DNA of 64,000 bases from Litsea cubeba (Eukaryota > Streptophyta > Magnoliopsida > Laurales > Lauraceae). The stretch covers positions 136,139,390 through 136,203,389 of the forward strand of contig CM022946.1 in assembly GCA_012931725.1 (NCBI GenBank), read 5' to 3'. The position numbers and the translations under genes are program-made. Of this stretch, positions 10,864 to 21,424 are shown piece after piece. The notes under the pieces are model-generated. The model was not told the DNA's origin and did no database searches. It saw only the letters and a list, made by a program, of their open reading frames with translations. The stretch's first letter is position 1. Each line of letters starts with the position of its first letter.

Positions 10864-13337
10864 ATCTCCCCCTTTGCAATTTGATGGCAACTCTTGAAGC
10901 TTGAACTCTCTCTCAATCTCCTTAGAAACTTGAACACCAACTTCACCATCTTCTTTGGATGCTGTCTTTGTCTTGGCTTGGGCTTTAGCTCTTTTCCTTC
11001 ATTCTCCTTGATGCTTGGAGCTTGATCATTCTTCAAGCTTTCATTCCATCTTCCTTTCTTTGGCCAAGCAACTTCTTTAGCTCCCAAGCTTTCTTTCTTT
11101 TATCTTCTCTCCCCCTTAGACCAAGCACTCTCTCTCCTTGGTCTTTCTCTCCCTTTGCCATTGAATGCTCTCTCCCCCTTTGATCTTTCTCCCTTTTTGG
11201 GTAGCTAGAGCATTTTCTCCCCCTTAATCCTTTCTCCCCCTTTGCCATTAAATTGCAAAGGTAGCAATTGAAGAAAAGGTACCTACACACATGAAACAAG
11301 GAAAATACCTTTAGTAGCACCTGTTAACAAATGAAACTGAAAATGAAATACTTAACAGGCTATTATGCATGTGAGTAAGTTATAAGGGAATAGCAATGGT
11401 GAATTTGATCATCTCTAATGCTTCCTTAGAAGGTTTACTCCCCCTCAATCCATAATCTTCTTTTGTCATACTTTTGACAAGAATATAACTATTAGATGCA
11501 AGAAGAAGATGGTTTAACCAATTGAGGGATAACTTCAAGGGAAGGATTAGATACCAATTGATAATGATTAACTATAAGGCTCAATGATCAAATTACCAAA
11601 TTGGAGAGAAACCAATTGACCTATAAGCTTAAGGAAAGTTGAAGAGCAAGGTCAATAGGTTAATCTATCATGGATACCAATTGAAATAAGAACCATATCA
11701 ATTGAGATTTAAGAGTATGACTTATTAGCTCAATCACTCTAAAATGGACTTAAGGAATGTAACTAGAAGGATTAATCCAAGTTAGAGCTATCCATGATGA
11801 TTAGGGGTTTACTAAACATAGCATCAAATAATATAACTATGAAAATCATATGCTATGTAAATTTTGAAATCATTTCACTCAATCATAAAATATGACTATC
11901 AAGTGTAAGATGAGTGAAATGAAAATCAAACCATGATGCCTACCTCAATCATTAACCAACCAAGATTATTAACACATAAACATGGTGGTCACGAGATTTA
12001 ACCAAATAAGCAAGAGAGGTGGCAAACATGACTATTTATGAAGCTAATGGAATGTGACATGGAACAAAGACATATTACTATCAAGTTTAATCCAATGTGC
12101 ACAAGGTTTATCACAAATATATAACATCAATTGGAAGTTATACTAATTGAAAATGATATCATTTGATTACCAATTGAATATGGAACTTGTTTGAGAGCAA
12201 GTATGTGACAAACACAAGATTCCATCAAGCAACATAAATGAATATTCATCACTTTAATGATATAACTATTGAGCATAGTGATGAACATGAGAAATTGCAT
12301 TTTGAAAATATATGACTTATAAGAATATGCAATTTCCAAAAGTGTCAAATCATATGAATTCAACAACTAAGAAATCCATCAAACAATCTATGAAATACAA
12401 GGAATGGATTTCAAAGAGGTTCATATGATTAAACACTACTATGAAGTTGAAACATGTATAAGAATGACATCAATAAGAAAAATATACATGAATCAACATC
12501 ATAACCATCCATTAAAAAAAAATTGACTAGTAAGTATAAGGGATGGATTTTAGAGTTCTAGTATGGTTTCTACAAATGTAACTAATAATGCAACCATACA
12601 AGAAACTATATGATATTTGCACATCAAGAATGAAACTAAATGAGCAAAGTTGCAAATAGCATATAACAAGTATTTCCTTCTAAAACATATATTTATTAGC
12701 ACAAGGAAATATACTCAAAAGAAAATGTTTCAATGAATATAACTAACAAAGTTTGAAAAACATTTTCAATTCATACAATCTTCAAATCATTTCAATACAC
12801 AAAATCCAACAATGAGCATAAAGAGGATGATTTTGAAGATAACACTCTTTCAACTTGCATTTTAAAAGATATAACTTATTTAAAACACATACAAGTTGGT
12901 TTTTCAAAACAATAATTTTCCATATGAAAATATAACTTAGAAATCTATGGAAAAACTAAATTGTTTTAAATCATTTGTTTTTCAAGATAATCTTACTATG
13001 ACATACAAACAAATGAATTTGCAACATCAATTGATTATGAGAGATCTAGCTATGAAAGCTTTTGGAATCATAATCAATTGATCATGTAGAAATGCATTAC
13101 AAAAGATATAACTATATGAGAGCAAAAAGCAAATCTAACATGTGAGAAATACAATCAAATGATTTTGAAAATCATGATATGTGACTTAGGGAAGTACATG
13201 AAGACAAAATCAAATGATCATAAAGAAACAAATGCATTTTTAAAAAATGTAACTAAGAAAGAACAAAATGCAAATGCAATATGACCAACAAAAAGATTTA
13301 ACTATTAAGGTTAGGTTGGTCAATGAGGTCCAAGGCC
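10864..13337 (-). other. Non-coding 3' internal region with an array of polypurine tracts
   Basis: No convincing ORF over 2.5 kb. Immediately inside the 3' LTR is the expected PPT (GCAAAGGGGGAGAT, minus strand of 10864-10877). Further in, between about 11090 and 11250, five or more similar strings occur on the same strand (AAGGGGGAGAAAG, AAAGGGAGAAAG, AAAGGGGGAGAGAG, TAAGGGGGAGAGAAG), several preceded by ATGGCA. The remainder (11400-13337) is AT-rich and full of CAATTGA and TATAACT strings. It may be filler or a structured RNA region. Confidence 0.7.
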
Positions 13338-14780
13338 CTAAGGTTTGTCTATTTGCCTAACTTTGGGAATCCACCTAAGGTCTTGGGATGGATGAACTTT
13401 GAGGTCTAACTTAAACTTCTCACCAACTCTAGGAGATTTAACTTGATAAATTATTAACTTAGACTTATCACCATGATGTTTAGATTTAACTAAATTTGTC
13501 TTAGAATGGTGATTAGTCTTTTGAGGTTGGTGACTTTTCTTATTAGGGGATTGATTTCTTTTCTTCTTATTTCCTCCATTTATTTGACTTTTGAATTTAA
13601 GATTTAACTTTGCAACTTTCTTCAAAAGTTCCTTCATTTGTTGAGTTAATGGAGGAAGATTGAGAAGCTTTTTGTTAATAGGTTCTTTTAGAGTTGGTTT
13701 AACTTGTTTAACCTTTTTAGAATCTATTTTAGGAGACTCCTTTTTAATTGGTTTTACTTGTTTAGTCTTTTTAGAGTCTTCTTTGATTTTTAGTGTCTTA
13801 TCCATCATAGAGATTGATTTTACTTTCTTTGGTTCAAAAATGGATTTAGACACATGGCTTCTCCTTAATTTGCACTCAAACCTAAAATGTCCTTCAATGC
13901 CACAATAATTGCATTTAGTCATGGGCAAAGAAGTGTGAGTGCTAGAGAAAGAGGACTCACCTTTCACAAAAGTGTTGGTGAATTTAGGGTCATGTGAAAT
14001 ATTCCTATCAAATCCAAGACCCGTCCTATCTCTTTTTGATTTACCCAATTTAAACAACTTTTCAAATTTTTCTTCACTATGGGTAAATTTGCACTCATAC
14101 TTTTGTTTGTAGGTTTCAAGTTGAGTGACTTGTTCTTTAAGGGTTGAATTTTCAAGTTTAACTTTTGTTAGTTCTTGTTCAATTCCCTTAAATTTATTTA
14201 GCTCTTCATGGGCAAGTTTTAATTCAAACTTAATTTCATTAATAACATTGGATCCAAGTTCTAGAGTGTTTATCTTAATTTGAGCATTAGATAAATTTTC
14301 CATAGAAGTGGTTAACTTGGATTCTAGGTTGTTAATGTTTTCATCTTGCCTTTTTAATTGATCTCTTAGTTTTGAATTTTCCTTATTAAGATTATCACAA
14401 TCTAACTTTGATTCTCTTATGTCATCTTTAATATTAGATAAATTATGTAAAGAGATCATGAACTTAGATTCTACACAATTTATTAATTCATCTTTTTCTC
14501 TAAGTTCATTTTTAGAAGAGACTAATTCTTGGTTTAGCCTTTTAGATTCTTCTTTTAATTTTTTATTTTTCTTAGAAAGCTCTAAGGACCATGTGTACAA
14601 TTCCTCATAAGCTTCATTTTCATCATATTCTTCTTCTTTTGATTTAGATTTAGATTCATTAATTTTAATGTTAGAATCTCCAATAGATGGAAGAAGAAGG
14701 GGTCTAGAGGAATCTACACAAGAATCTACAAGGTCTATCATAGTGGAATCCATTCTAATGATTTTCATAGAAAAACACAA
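13338..14780 (-). CDS. Partial gag protein: coiled coil plus CCHC zinc knuckle (480 aa)
   Basis: An intact 480-codon ORF. A short acidic N-terminus (residues about 10-50) leads into a long K/E/L/N-rich coiled coil (about 50-245, with ELSKKNKKLKEESKRLNQEL). At about 288-302 is a CX2CX4HX4C knuckle, CNYCGIEGHFRFEC. The C-terminal third is a very basic Lys/Pro/Gln tail. This layout matches the C-terminal half of SIRE-type Copia gag. The N-terminal capsid-like domain that normally begins with a FDGSNYxxW segment is missing, and the expected protease does not follow. The knuckle suggests RNA binding and the coiled coil self-association or binding to a helper's gag; both roles are inferred. The upstream ATG at 14780 is used, but an ATG ten codons on (MDSTMIDLVD) is equally possible. 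Confidence 0.85.
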   Translation of the reverse strand: MCFSMKIIRMDSTMIDLVDSCVDSSRPLLLPSIGDSNIKINESKSKSKEEEYDENEAYEELYTWSLELSKKNKKLKEESKRLNQELVSSKNELREKDELINCVESKFMISLHNLSNIKDDIRESKLDCDNLNKENSKLRDQLKRQDENINNLESKLTTSMENLSNAQIKINTLELGSNVINEIKFELKLAHEELNKFKGIEQELTKVKLENSTLKEQVTQLETYKQKYECKFTHSEEKFEKLFKLGKSKRDRTGLGFDRNISHDPKFTNTFVKGESSFSSTHTSLPMTKCNYCGIEGHFRFECKLRRSHVSKSIFEPKKVKSISMMDKTLKIKEDSKKTKQVKPIKKESPKIDSKKVKQVKPTLKEPINKKLLNLPPLTQQMKELLKKVAKLNLKFKSQINGGNKKKRNQSPNKKSHQPQKTNHHSKTNLVKSKHHGDKSKLIIYQVKSPRVGEKFKLDLKVHPSQDLRWIPKVRQIDKP

Positions 14781-14849
14781 CTAGGGTTCTAACTCTAGGT
14801 TTTTACACCTAATCAAGAGTTCCAAACACTGATCCTAATATAGAGCACG

Positions 14850-14865
14850 AGGCTCTGATACCAAT
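14850..14865 (-). other. Met-tRNA primer-binding site
   Basis: TGGTATCAGAGCC on the minus strand, separated from the 5' LTR by two or three bases. It matches the 3' end of plant initiator Met-tRNA as used by most Copia elements. Confidence 0.9.
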
Positions 14866-16491
14866 TGAAAGTCCACGGAGATCCTAACCCTAGAGGGGGG
14901 GTGAATAGGGTGAGCTACTAATAGTGACTAACTATGACCAATTTTAATTTTCTATAAACTAGCTAGTCACTAGTGATGATAACAAGCACAATGCGGAAGC
15001 TAAATACATACAATCATCACAAGAGCATGCACCACAACACAATATTTATAGTGGTTCGGCCAACATGCCTACATCCACTACCGGCTTGTGTTCCTCACAC
15101 CCCACCGGATTTCCACTATTATGCTTTTCAAAAGGCTAAACAATAACCTCTACAATGTATGCTTTCCAAGGCTTAGCAATAACCTTACAATGATGTTTTT
15201 CTAGGCTAAACAACAACCCTTACACTATGCTTTTATATGGCTAAGCAATAACCTTACAATCAAATGATTTCTCTCAAAGAAAGTGTCTTCCAAAGAACAC
15301 TCTAAGAGATTACAATTAAAGCTCAATTACAATGCCTCTTTAATAGGCTAATTTGAAAATGAAATGCCAAACTCTAGACATATGCATATGAATGAGAAAG
15401 TGTAAGATTCATGCATATGCTAGAAAACACTCTAACTCTTTTTAGAAGGATGAAACACTAAATGATGCAAAGATGTTGATCATATTTAAATGAAAGAGTA
15501 GAATGAAAAACACATGAGTTTTCAAGATGAAGAAACTTGATTTGAAAAATTACAACTTAACTCTAGCAAGTTAGTGTAGAAACTTGAAAACAAAACTCAT
15601 GTGAATAGCTAAACATATGTTGTATCCTCATGACTAAACATGTTCAAGGATTTAACAATGCATGAACACAACATTAAGAAACTTGAGCATGCTTTTAAAA
15701 GAAATCAAAGATTAATACAAAGCATGAGATTAAATGAGAAAAGAGAGCACACCCATTTGAGATTTGAATCAAAGATTGAGTCCATGGATTAGCCCCATTA
15801 GTCCTTCAATAATCTCCTTAAAGTGTAGTTCTTCCTTGGCCTCAAGAGTTCCTTGAAGTTCAGCACTCAATCCCCAACAAAAATCCACTTTTTATAGCCA
15901 AAAAGTGTCCAACGGCTAGTGCCCGGTCGACCTGGTACAGGGCCCGGTCGACCGGGTGCTCAACGGTCAGAAATATATCCGTTGGAGCCTTAACGGCCAT
16001 TTTCCCTGGGTCGGCCTGCACTGTGTGCCCGGTCGACCGGGTGCCTTGGCCGGTCGACCGGGTACACAGCCGGCCAACCTGCTGGCAGCCCAGATGTCTG
16101 ATTTTTTTTTCAGAACTTTGAATGAGAGTGAGGGCTGGTCTTCAATGAACTTTGGGGCACAATTCAAGCTTGGATTCAAGTCAGAAAAAGACTATTAAAA
16201 ATGAAATATAAATGACTTGAAATCTCCAAATAAAAACTGATTTTAAAGAGAAAAACATGGAAAGCTTGAATTTTGGAAATGACACCAAAAACACCCACAT
16301 GGGACTAGAAAACTTCATGAACTTAAGATTCATAAATATTATGAAAAACATGCATGACATGAATAAAATCAAAGATTATGAATGAAAATCAAGCATGAAA
16401 ATCTTAAGATAAAAATCATGAATGAATGAGAGATCAAGCTTATGAAAATGAAATGCACCCTATCAAATTGCAACAAAGTAAAACTCTAACA
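14866..16491 (-). repeat. 5' LTR of the young gag-only element
   Basis: 1626 bp. The three differences from the other LTR seen by eye are in the ACTAACTAG/ACTAGCTAG, CTAAGCAA/CTAAACAA and GAAGGAG/GAATGAG contexts. Ends are TGTTAGAG and TTTCA on the minus strand. Confidence 0.92.
15918..16072. repeat. GGTCGACC palindromic word array (5' LTR copy)
   Basis: Same arrangement as 10291-10440, with four CCCGGTCGACC-type words. In element orientation it lies about 420-575 bp from the LTR start. Confidence 0.85.
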
Positions 16492-17428
16492 TAAACATGA
16501 ATATAAAATGAGAGCAAAAAACAGAACAGAACAAAAAAATGGTAGTGCCACTAGGAGACAGAGGGCCCAAAACTCTCCTTCGTGGACCTAGGGTGTCGGT
16601 CAACCCTAAGAACATAATCCCAAGGGCCAGAAATATATACTAAACCTACACTTAGCCAGGTCCGACTTAGAAAGGGTCGAAGCCAAGTGGTGCCGACTCA
16701 TGGAACAAAATATACAGAATAACAGAACAGCTGTAGAACAGATCATATCATGGTACATAATCAAAACTTATCAAGATATAACTGAACAGAAAAGTAAGCG
16801 GATATAACATAAACAAGATATACATAACTAAATAGAAGTATGATCAAGTCATACGAGAATACTGGAAACGGAATGCAAATGCATGTACATAAATCATAAA
16901 CGGAATCAAGATATGAATCAAGCCAAGCCTACGGTCTTGGAACCCTCATGGTCTTCACCATCCAACTCAATGTAGTACTAAGGATTCCGGTATCATTGGG
17001 CTATAGAGGAACCCTTGGCGTTACTTAATTTGAATGTCGAATCCCTTAGTATAACACAGTTGGTTCAGAATACAATACGAAGATTCACGATGTTCCTTGT
17101 GGGTGTATGGTAGCTCACACCTCACCCACATGAAATACGATTACATTGGGCATAATTAGGGTTCAAAGTATCCAACCTTAAAGTCCAACTATCAGGCCAA
17201 AACAATCTAAACAAACTACGGTTCAACACTTGGCTAGCGGAATCCTTCGGTTGCCAAGGTTTATTTAAAATCCAATATCCTCTTATGCCCTAAACCTCAA
17301 ATCAATAATATGCAAGGACCATTGGATTCTACGCTAGAAGAGCTTTCCAACGATATAAAGAACGTCAAAATCGAACTTACGGTTCAAAAGTTATGACCAT
17401 TTGAAGTTTGGCTCGCCGGGCCCAATGG

Positions 17429-17530
17429 GCCCTCTCGCTATAGCGAGCTGGGAGCCTCGCTATAGCGAGAATGCTCTCTGCTAGGCAGCTCTTTTGCTGG
17501 CTAGAGCGAGCTGGAAGCTCGCTAGAGCAA
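17429..17530. repeat. CTATAGCG palindromic word array in a gypsy LTR
   Basis: CTCGCTATAGCGAG occurs twice, followed by the related GCTAGAGCGAGC and CTCGCTAGAGCAAG. The array lies about 1650 bp from the 3' end of the LTR when nested insertions are removed, the same slot as the CTCGAG words at 46545-46682. Confidence 0.85.
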
Positions 17531-17882
17531 GGGTGGTTGCTGCCAAGGTCCGTGGGGCTTTAAACAGGACTGTTCTGCCCTACTTGGCTTCCCTTATAAC
17601 TATTTGTAGTCCATTCTAAAGACCAAAAACTAGCAAGATGAGCCACCAATGCTCTCTAAACATACACATCCAATCTCTTGACCAAAAATACATCAAACCA
17701 TACCCATTTACAAATCTAAAACCAATTTTTAAGCAAGAAACAAAATGAGCTGAAATTGGGTATTCTAGAATGAGATCCATTGCAAGAATCACAAATAGAG
17801 AAAGATATATACTTTTTTATAAATGTTTACTTGCCTTGGGTGCTAGAAATTCGAATCCTAGTCAAATCAATCCCTTCTAGCA

Positions 17883-19439
17883 CAGAGCAAGATTAGCTGG
17901 CTGGAAAACCAAACTTCTCTCCTTTGCTGGCACGCTTATTTTGGTGAAACATGTTCTTAGCTCTATTCCTCTCCATACTACCTTGGTCATTCCTATCCCT
18001 ACTAAAACTTGTGCTCTTATCGAAAGATTGATGCGCAATTTCCTTTGGGGTATAGATACAAACCAATCTGGGGGTCACTTAGTGAGGTGGGAAAAGATCT
18101 GTCTGCCTAAGCCTGAAGGGGGTCTCAGCCTTAGGTAACTTAAGGAGCTTAATGAAGCCTGCATGCTTAGACTAGGTTGGTCTGCAGCTACTGCCTCTTC
18201 CCTATGGGCAACCTGGTTCTCCTCCAGATATAGTAAAGGCCGTCCGATCTGGCATCTTGATAATACCAAATATGGCTCCATCATTTGGAAAAAGATCAGA
18301 ATTCTTTCGCCAATCCTCCAAAGAAATAGCAGATGGTCTGTGGGCAATGGTGAGTCAATCAGTCTTTGGCATGACAACTGGCTTGATAGTGTTTCTATCT
18401 CCTCAAGGTTCCCCCACGTTCAATTCTCTGACAAGGACAAAGTTTCAGACTTAATCGCTGAGTCAGAGTGGGTCATTCCAAATCAGTTGCCTCCATTCCT
18501 GCAAGAGTTCCTCTATCGAGCTACCAATCTCATTCCTCTTGGTTCCTCTTCTATCCTAGACTCTCTTTCTTGGAAAAAAGATTCAGGGAAACCCTCTCTT
18601 CAAGGCTTTTGGAACCTCCTCAGAACTCCAGGCTCCACTAATAGATGGTCTAGTCTCATTTGGAACAAAATGGTTAACCCAAAATTGGCTTGTCTCAGCT
18701 GGCGTTTGATGCATAAGAGTACTCCCACTGAAGAATGGGCTAAAAGGAAAGGTTGGTCAATGCCTTCAAGATGCCATAACTGCTTCTCAGATGAAGAATC
18801 TGATCTGCATCTTTTCTTCACCTGTTCTCTAGCTAAACAGTTGTGGAGCTGGCTTCTAAGTTTCTGTAAAGTCAGACTGCCTCCTTCCCTTTCAGCAGCC
18901 TTCATCTGGGGTACAATTGCCAAAACGGGAGATGTCTCAGGAACGAATTGTGCTGCTGCAATTTTTCTCCATGCTGTTTTTGTCCTCTGGCAACTCAGAA
19001 ATGATTCAAAGCATTGTAGCAAGCTGCCTTCCCTGCATCGAGCTCAAGCCATTCTTCTGGACCGACTGAAATGTATGGCCACCTCAGTGTCTGGTCAGAA
19101 TTTCTCAATGCCTTCTCATCCAATTTTACTTGGTCTGTGTGACTTTCTTTAGCCTTCTCATGCTGCTGGAGACACTGTTCTCTAATTTTGTATTGGCTGC
19201 TGTTTGTTCCCTGTTTTAGGCCTCCTCTATTTAGTCTTGCTTTAGCTGCTGCTCCTTTTTTCTGAGGGTGCAGGCTGTATAGTGGTTCTTCTTTCTTTTT
19301 TGTTTGTCTTCCTCTGGGATGCTATAGTCAGGGTTGGCATTTTTGTAAGCCTCCCTTTCTAATTTTTTGGGGGGTAAATTGCCCCTTCTGTTTTTTCTCT
19401 TTTATACAATCTTACCTTTTAGCAAAAAAAAAAAAAAAA
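17883..19439 (+). mobile_element. 5'-truncated L1-type LINE
   Basis: The 12-bp duplication TCCCTTCTAGCA occurs at 17871-17882 and again from 19440, after a 16-A tail. The element is 1557 bp and keeps only the last part of ORF2 plus a T-rich 3' UTR with GGGGGGTAAATTGCCCC near 19369. 5' truncation, a poly-A tail and a direct duplication longer than 10 bp are the hallmarks of LINE insertion by target-primed reverse transcription. Confidence 0.92.
17884..19152 (+). pseudogene. C-terminal ORF2 remnant: RT end plus zf-RVT domain
   Basis: The reading frame enters mid-protein. It encodes the end of the non-LTR reverse transcriptase region (FLWGIDTNQSGGHLVRWEKI, KPEGGLSLR), meets a stop at 18136-18138 and continues to 19152. 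The later part has features of the reverse-transcriptase zinc-binding (zf-RVT) domain: WSVGNGESISLWHDNWL, WNKMVNPKLACLSWRLMHKS and CHNCFSDEESDLHLFFTCS with its Cys/His set. The nonsense codon and the missing catalytic RT and endonuclease make it non-functional. Confidence 0.85.
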
Positions 19440-20190
19440 TCCCTTCTAGCAAAGCCAAGCTCTCCAAATTCAAAACCCCCAAAAATGCAAGCTCAAGAAG
19501 CACCTAAAATGGTGACATGAAATGGAATGAGGGAGAAGAAGATGTATGCACGAATTGTAACATCATCTCATTGATTTAAGCAAAAGCAAGGGAAAGGAAG
19601 GTGAATACTTACCAATGAAGAAGATGGAGCACACCTGGAGGAAATGGAGACTTGGAGAAGATGAATAGGAAGGTGAGGATGAAGATGTTTTCACCAAAAC
19701 CCACATGCAAGATCACTAACCAACTTATCCGGAGAGATTTGGGAAAAGAGATGAAGGAGAAAGGGAGTTTCAACTGAAATGAAGAAGAAGAGGAGAGAAC
19801 CATCGTTTGGGATGGGTTTAAAAATGGGTTGTTTATGGGTTTTGCATGCAAACCCAAATTTTGGGTCAAAATGTCACAGAAGGGCTTCCTAGTGGTACTT
19901 GGGCCAAGGTGGATCCGGATTTAGGCAAGTTTGGGTCCGAATGACTCGGGTCAAAACATGAAAACCGAAGACTATGAAATGCTTTATTTAATGCACTAAA
20001 AACTCATAAAATTTCTAAATACACACATAAAACCTAAAATACTTCAAGAGTCATAGTCTACTTAGTAAATGGTCAAACCCAACTAATTCTACCTAATCAA
20101 GCCCGACCAATTGCATTCAAAACATCCATTAAGCTACTAATATCAGTTAATTAACTCTAAATCGATATTAAGGCGGGTCAGGGTGTTACA

Positions 20191-20345
20191 GTGTAGTCGA
20201 TCCAACAGTCCAATCGATTCGAGTGGGTGAAAACGCACGGCACGTGTTAAATTTAGGGGGTGTGTGTGGTCTAGTCAGACGGACCATTAAGAGGGTCCCA
20301 CCCAAAAAAGCACTCAATAACTTTCTCGTGTGTGTTTAAAGCTAT
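20191..20345. repeat. Right half of the split MITE-like repeat
   Basis: Continues the 8290-8520 repeat after the solo-LTR insertion. It contains GGGGGTGTGTGTGGTCT and GGGTCCCACCC, matching the right part of the 7150-7545 repeat. Confidence 0.55.
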
Positions 20346-20582
20346 TGTATTCTCTCACAGCACCAACCAATAACTTTCTAGTCCATACACTCCGCAATAG
20401 AATGGTGTTGAGGTTTGCAAGCATTTCACATCCTAGATAAATCCTAAAATCTTTTCAACAATATATAATAAGAAAGTCTATATTTGTTGATGATGTTCTT
20501 CTACTGGCCATCTAACTTTGAAATCATGATTCCACAGGTTACATTATAAGAGTGAAGTACCTGTTTATGATCAGGCTCGATT

Positions 20583-20935
20583 TGTTAGGATCGGAAACAC
20601 GCGCCCGATCTACAATCAATCAATCACACAATCAATCCACGAGACACGGATTTACATGGTTCGGCAAGATTGCCTACGTCCACGAGAGATTCACGCCGTT
20701 CACTATTATTGGAGATTCCCACAAGAGTACAAGCACCAACTGTCTCTCTTGTTCTCTCTCAATACTATAAGTACAATACTCTCACCATCCCGTATAAATA
20801 TATGAAGCCCTAAACCTCTAGATCACACCCATAACCGTCGGATCTGGCCTTATAACAGATGGTCCATATTAAATTGACAAATTACAGATAAACCTATGTA
20901 ATAGAATAAAGTCTAGATCAGGCTTCAACCCATCA
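20583..20935 (-). mobile_element. Probable Copia solo LTR
   Basis: TGTTAGGATCGGAAACACG at the left and CCCATCA at the right give TG...CA ends about 353 bp apart. Flanks CGATT (20578-20582) and TGATT (20936-20940) differ at one base. It contains TGGTTCGGCAAGATTGCCTA, a phrase like those in Copia LTRs (compare 9424-9441), and a TATA-like string on the minus strand near 20795. No internal region is present. Confidence 0.6.
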
Positions 20936-21424
20936 TGATTAACGTTAACGGTTTTCTTTGGAATACTCTATCACCGCTTCCCAGACCGTTCCATCCTTCC
21001 CTCTTCTGCCAGAGAGTGAATATGTTAAATGCTTCACTTTTGAATGATAATGGTCATTAGTAAATTTTGAATTATATTTATTCGGACAACTTTACATGAA
21101 CAGTAGTCGATACAAAAATTAAAACTTGATTTTTCTTCTGATGCTGTGGGTTTAAAGTATTGCGTCCTGATTCTCATCAATTCTTTTTTAAGGATAAAAT
21201 ATGAAACAAGTAGAGCCTGGTTTCTCCTAACTAATGAAAAAGAGAAAGTGGATGTCTCCTAACTAATGAAAAAGAGAAGTGTTTGAAATAAGAGTAATTA
21301 CAATCACCATACGAGTCAGTTTTTGCACAGAAACACTTTTGTTATTATTTGATACAAAAGCTGAAATTAGCTTCCTTATAATGTAAGTCTTTGAACTTTG
21401 TGTGGCCCTTTGCCCCAATTATCA
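20936..21424 (-). other. Probable 3' flank of the MADS-box gene
   Basis: Lies directly downstream (minus strand) of the MADS stop codon. AT-rich, with a small direct repeat (TCTCCTAACTAATGAAAAAGAGAA at 21220-21278, two copies) and no ORF. Candidate poly-A signals exist, but none can be singled out. Confidence 0.4.

Larger units (their letters stand above)
9238..16491 (-). mobile_element. Young gag-only Copia-type (SIRE-like) retrotransposon
   Basis: This is a complete 7254-bp element on the minus strand with TSD TAAAC (9233-9237 and 16492-16496). Both LTRs are 1626 bp, start TG and end CA; by eye they differ at only three positions. A Met-tRNA primer site and a PPT are in place. The internal region (10864-14865) has one intact ORF for a partial gag-like protein and no protease, integrase, RT or RNase H. 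It therefore must have been moved by enzymes supplied in trans. It sits in the gypsy solo LTR of 8521-20190. Confidence 0.92.
8521..20190 (-). mobile_element. Ty3/gypsy solo LTR (2.84 kb) with two nested insertions
   Basis: Read on the minus strand, the LTR starts TGTAACACCCTGACCC at 20190 and ends GGGGTGTGACA at 8521. Removing the gag-only element (9238-16491 plus its TSD) and the LINE (17883-19439 plus its TSD) leaves about 2842 bp. That is nearly the length of the homologous solo LTR at 45481-48336 (2856 bp), and landmark strings such as the CTAATGGTGCTACACTTGGCG block occur in the same order. No internal retrotransposon sequence of its own remains, so it is a solo LTR, the usual product of LTR-LTR recombination. 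Confidence 0.85.

Noticed and set aside
13338..14780. A host coiled-coil protein gene
   Set aside because: The CCHC knuckle, gag-like layout and position between two LTRs with PBS and PPT show it belongs to the retrotransposon.
14848..14864. tRNA-gene fragment
   Set aside because: TGGTATCAGAGCC next to an LTR is a primer-binding site complementary to Met-tRNA, not a tRNA gene. No cloverleaf is present. The same reasoning applies to 6275, 28125, 33640, 35415, 38520, 53616 and 56047.
18600..19022. 140-codon minus-strand ORF
   Set aside because: Antisense to the zf-RVT region of the LINE, which has clear family motifs on the plus strand.
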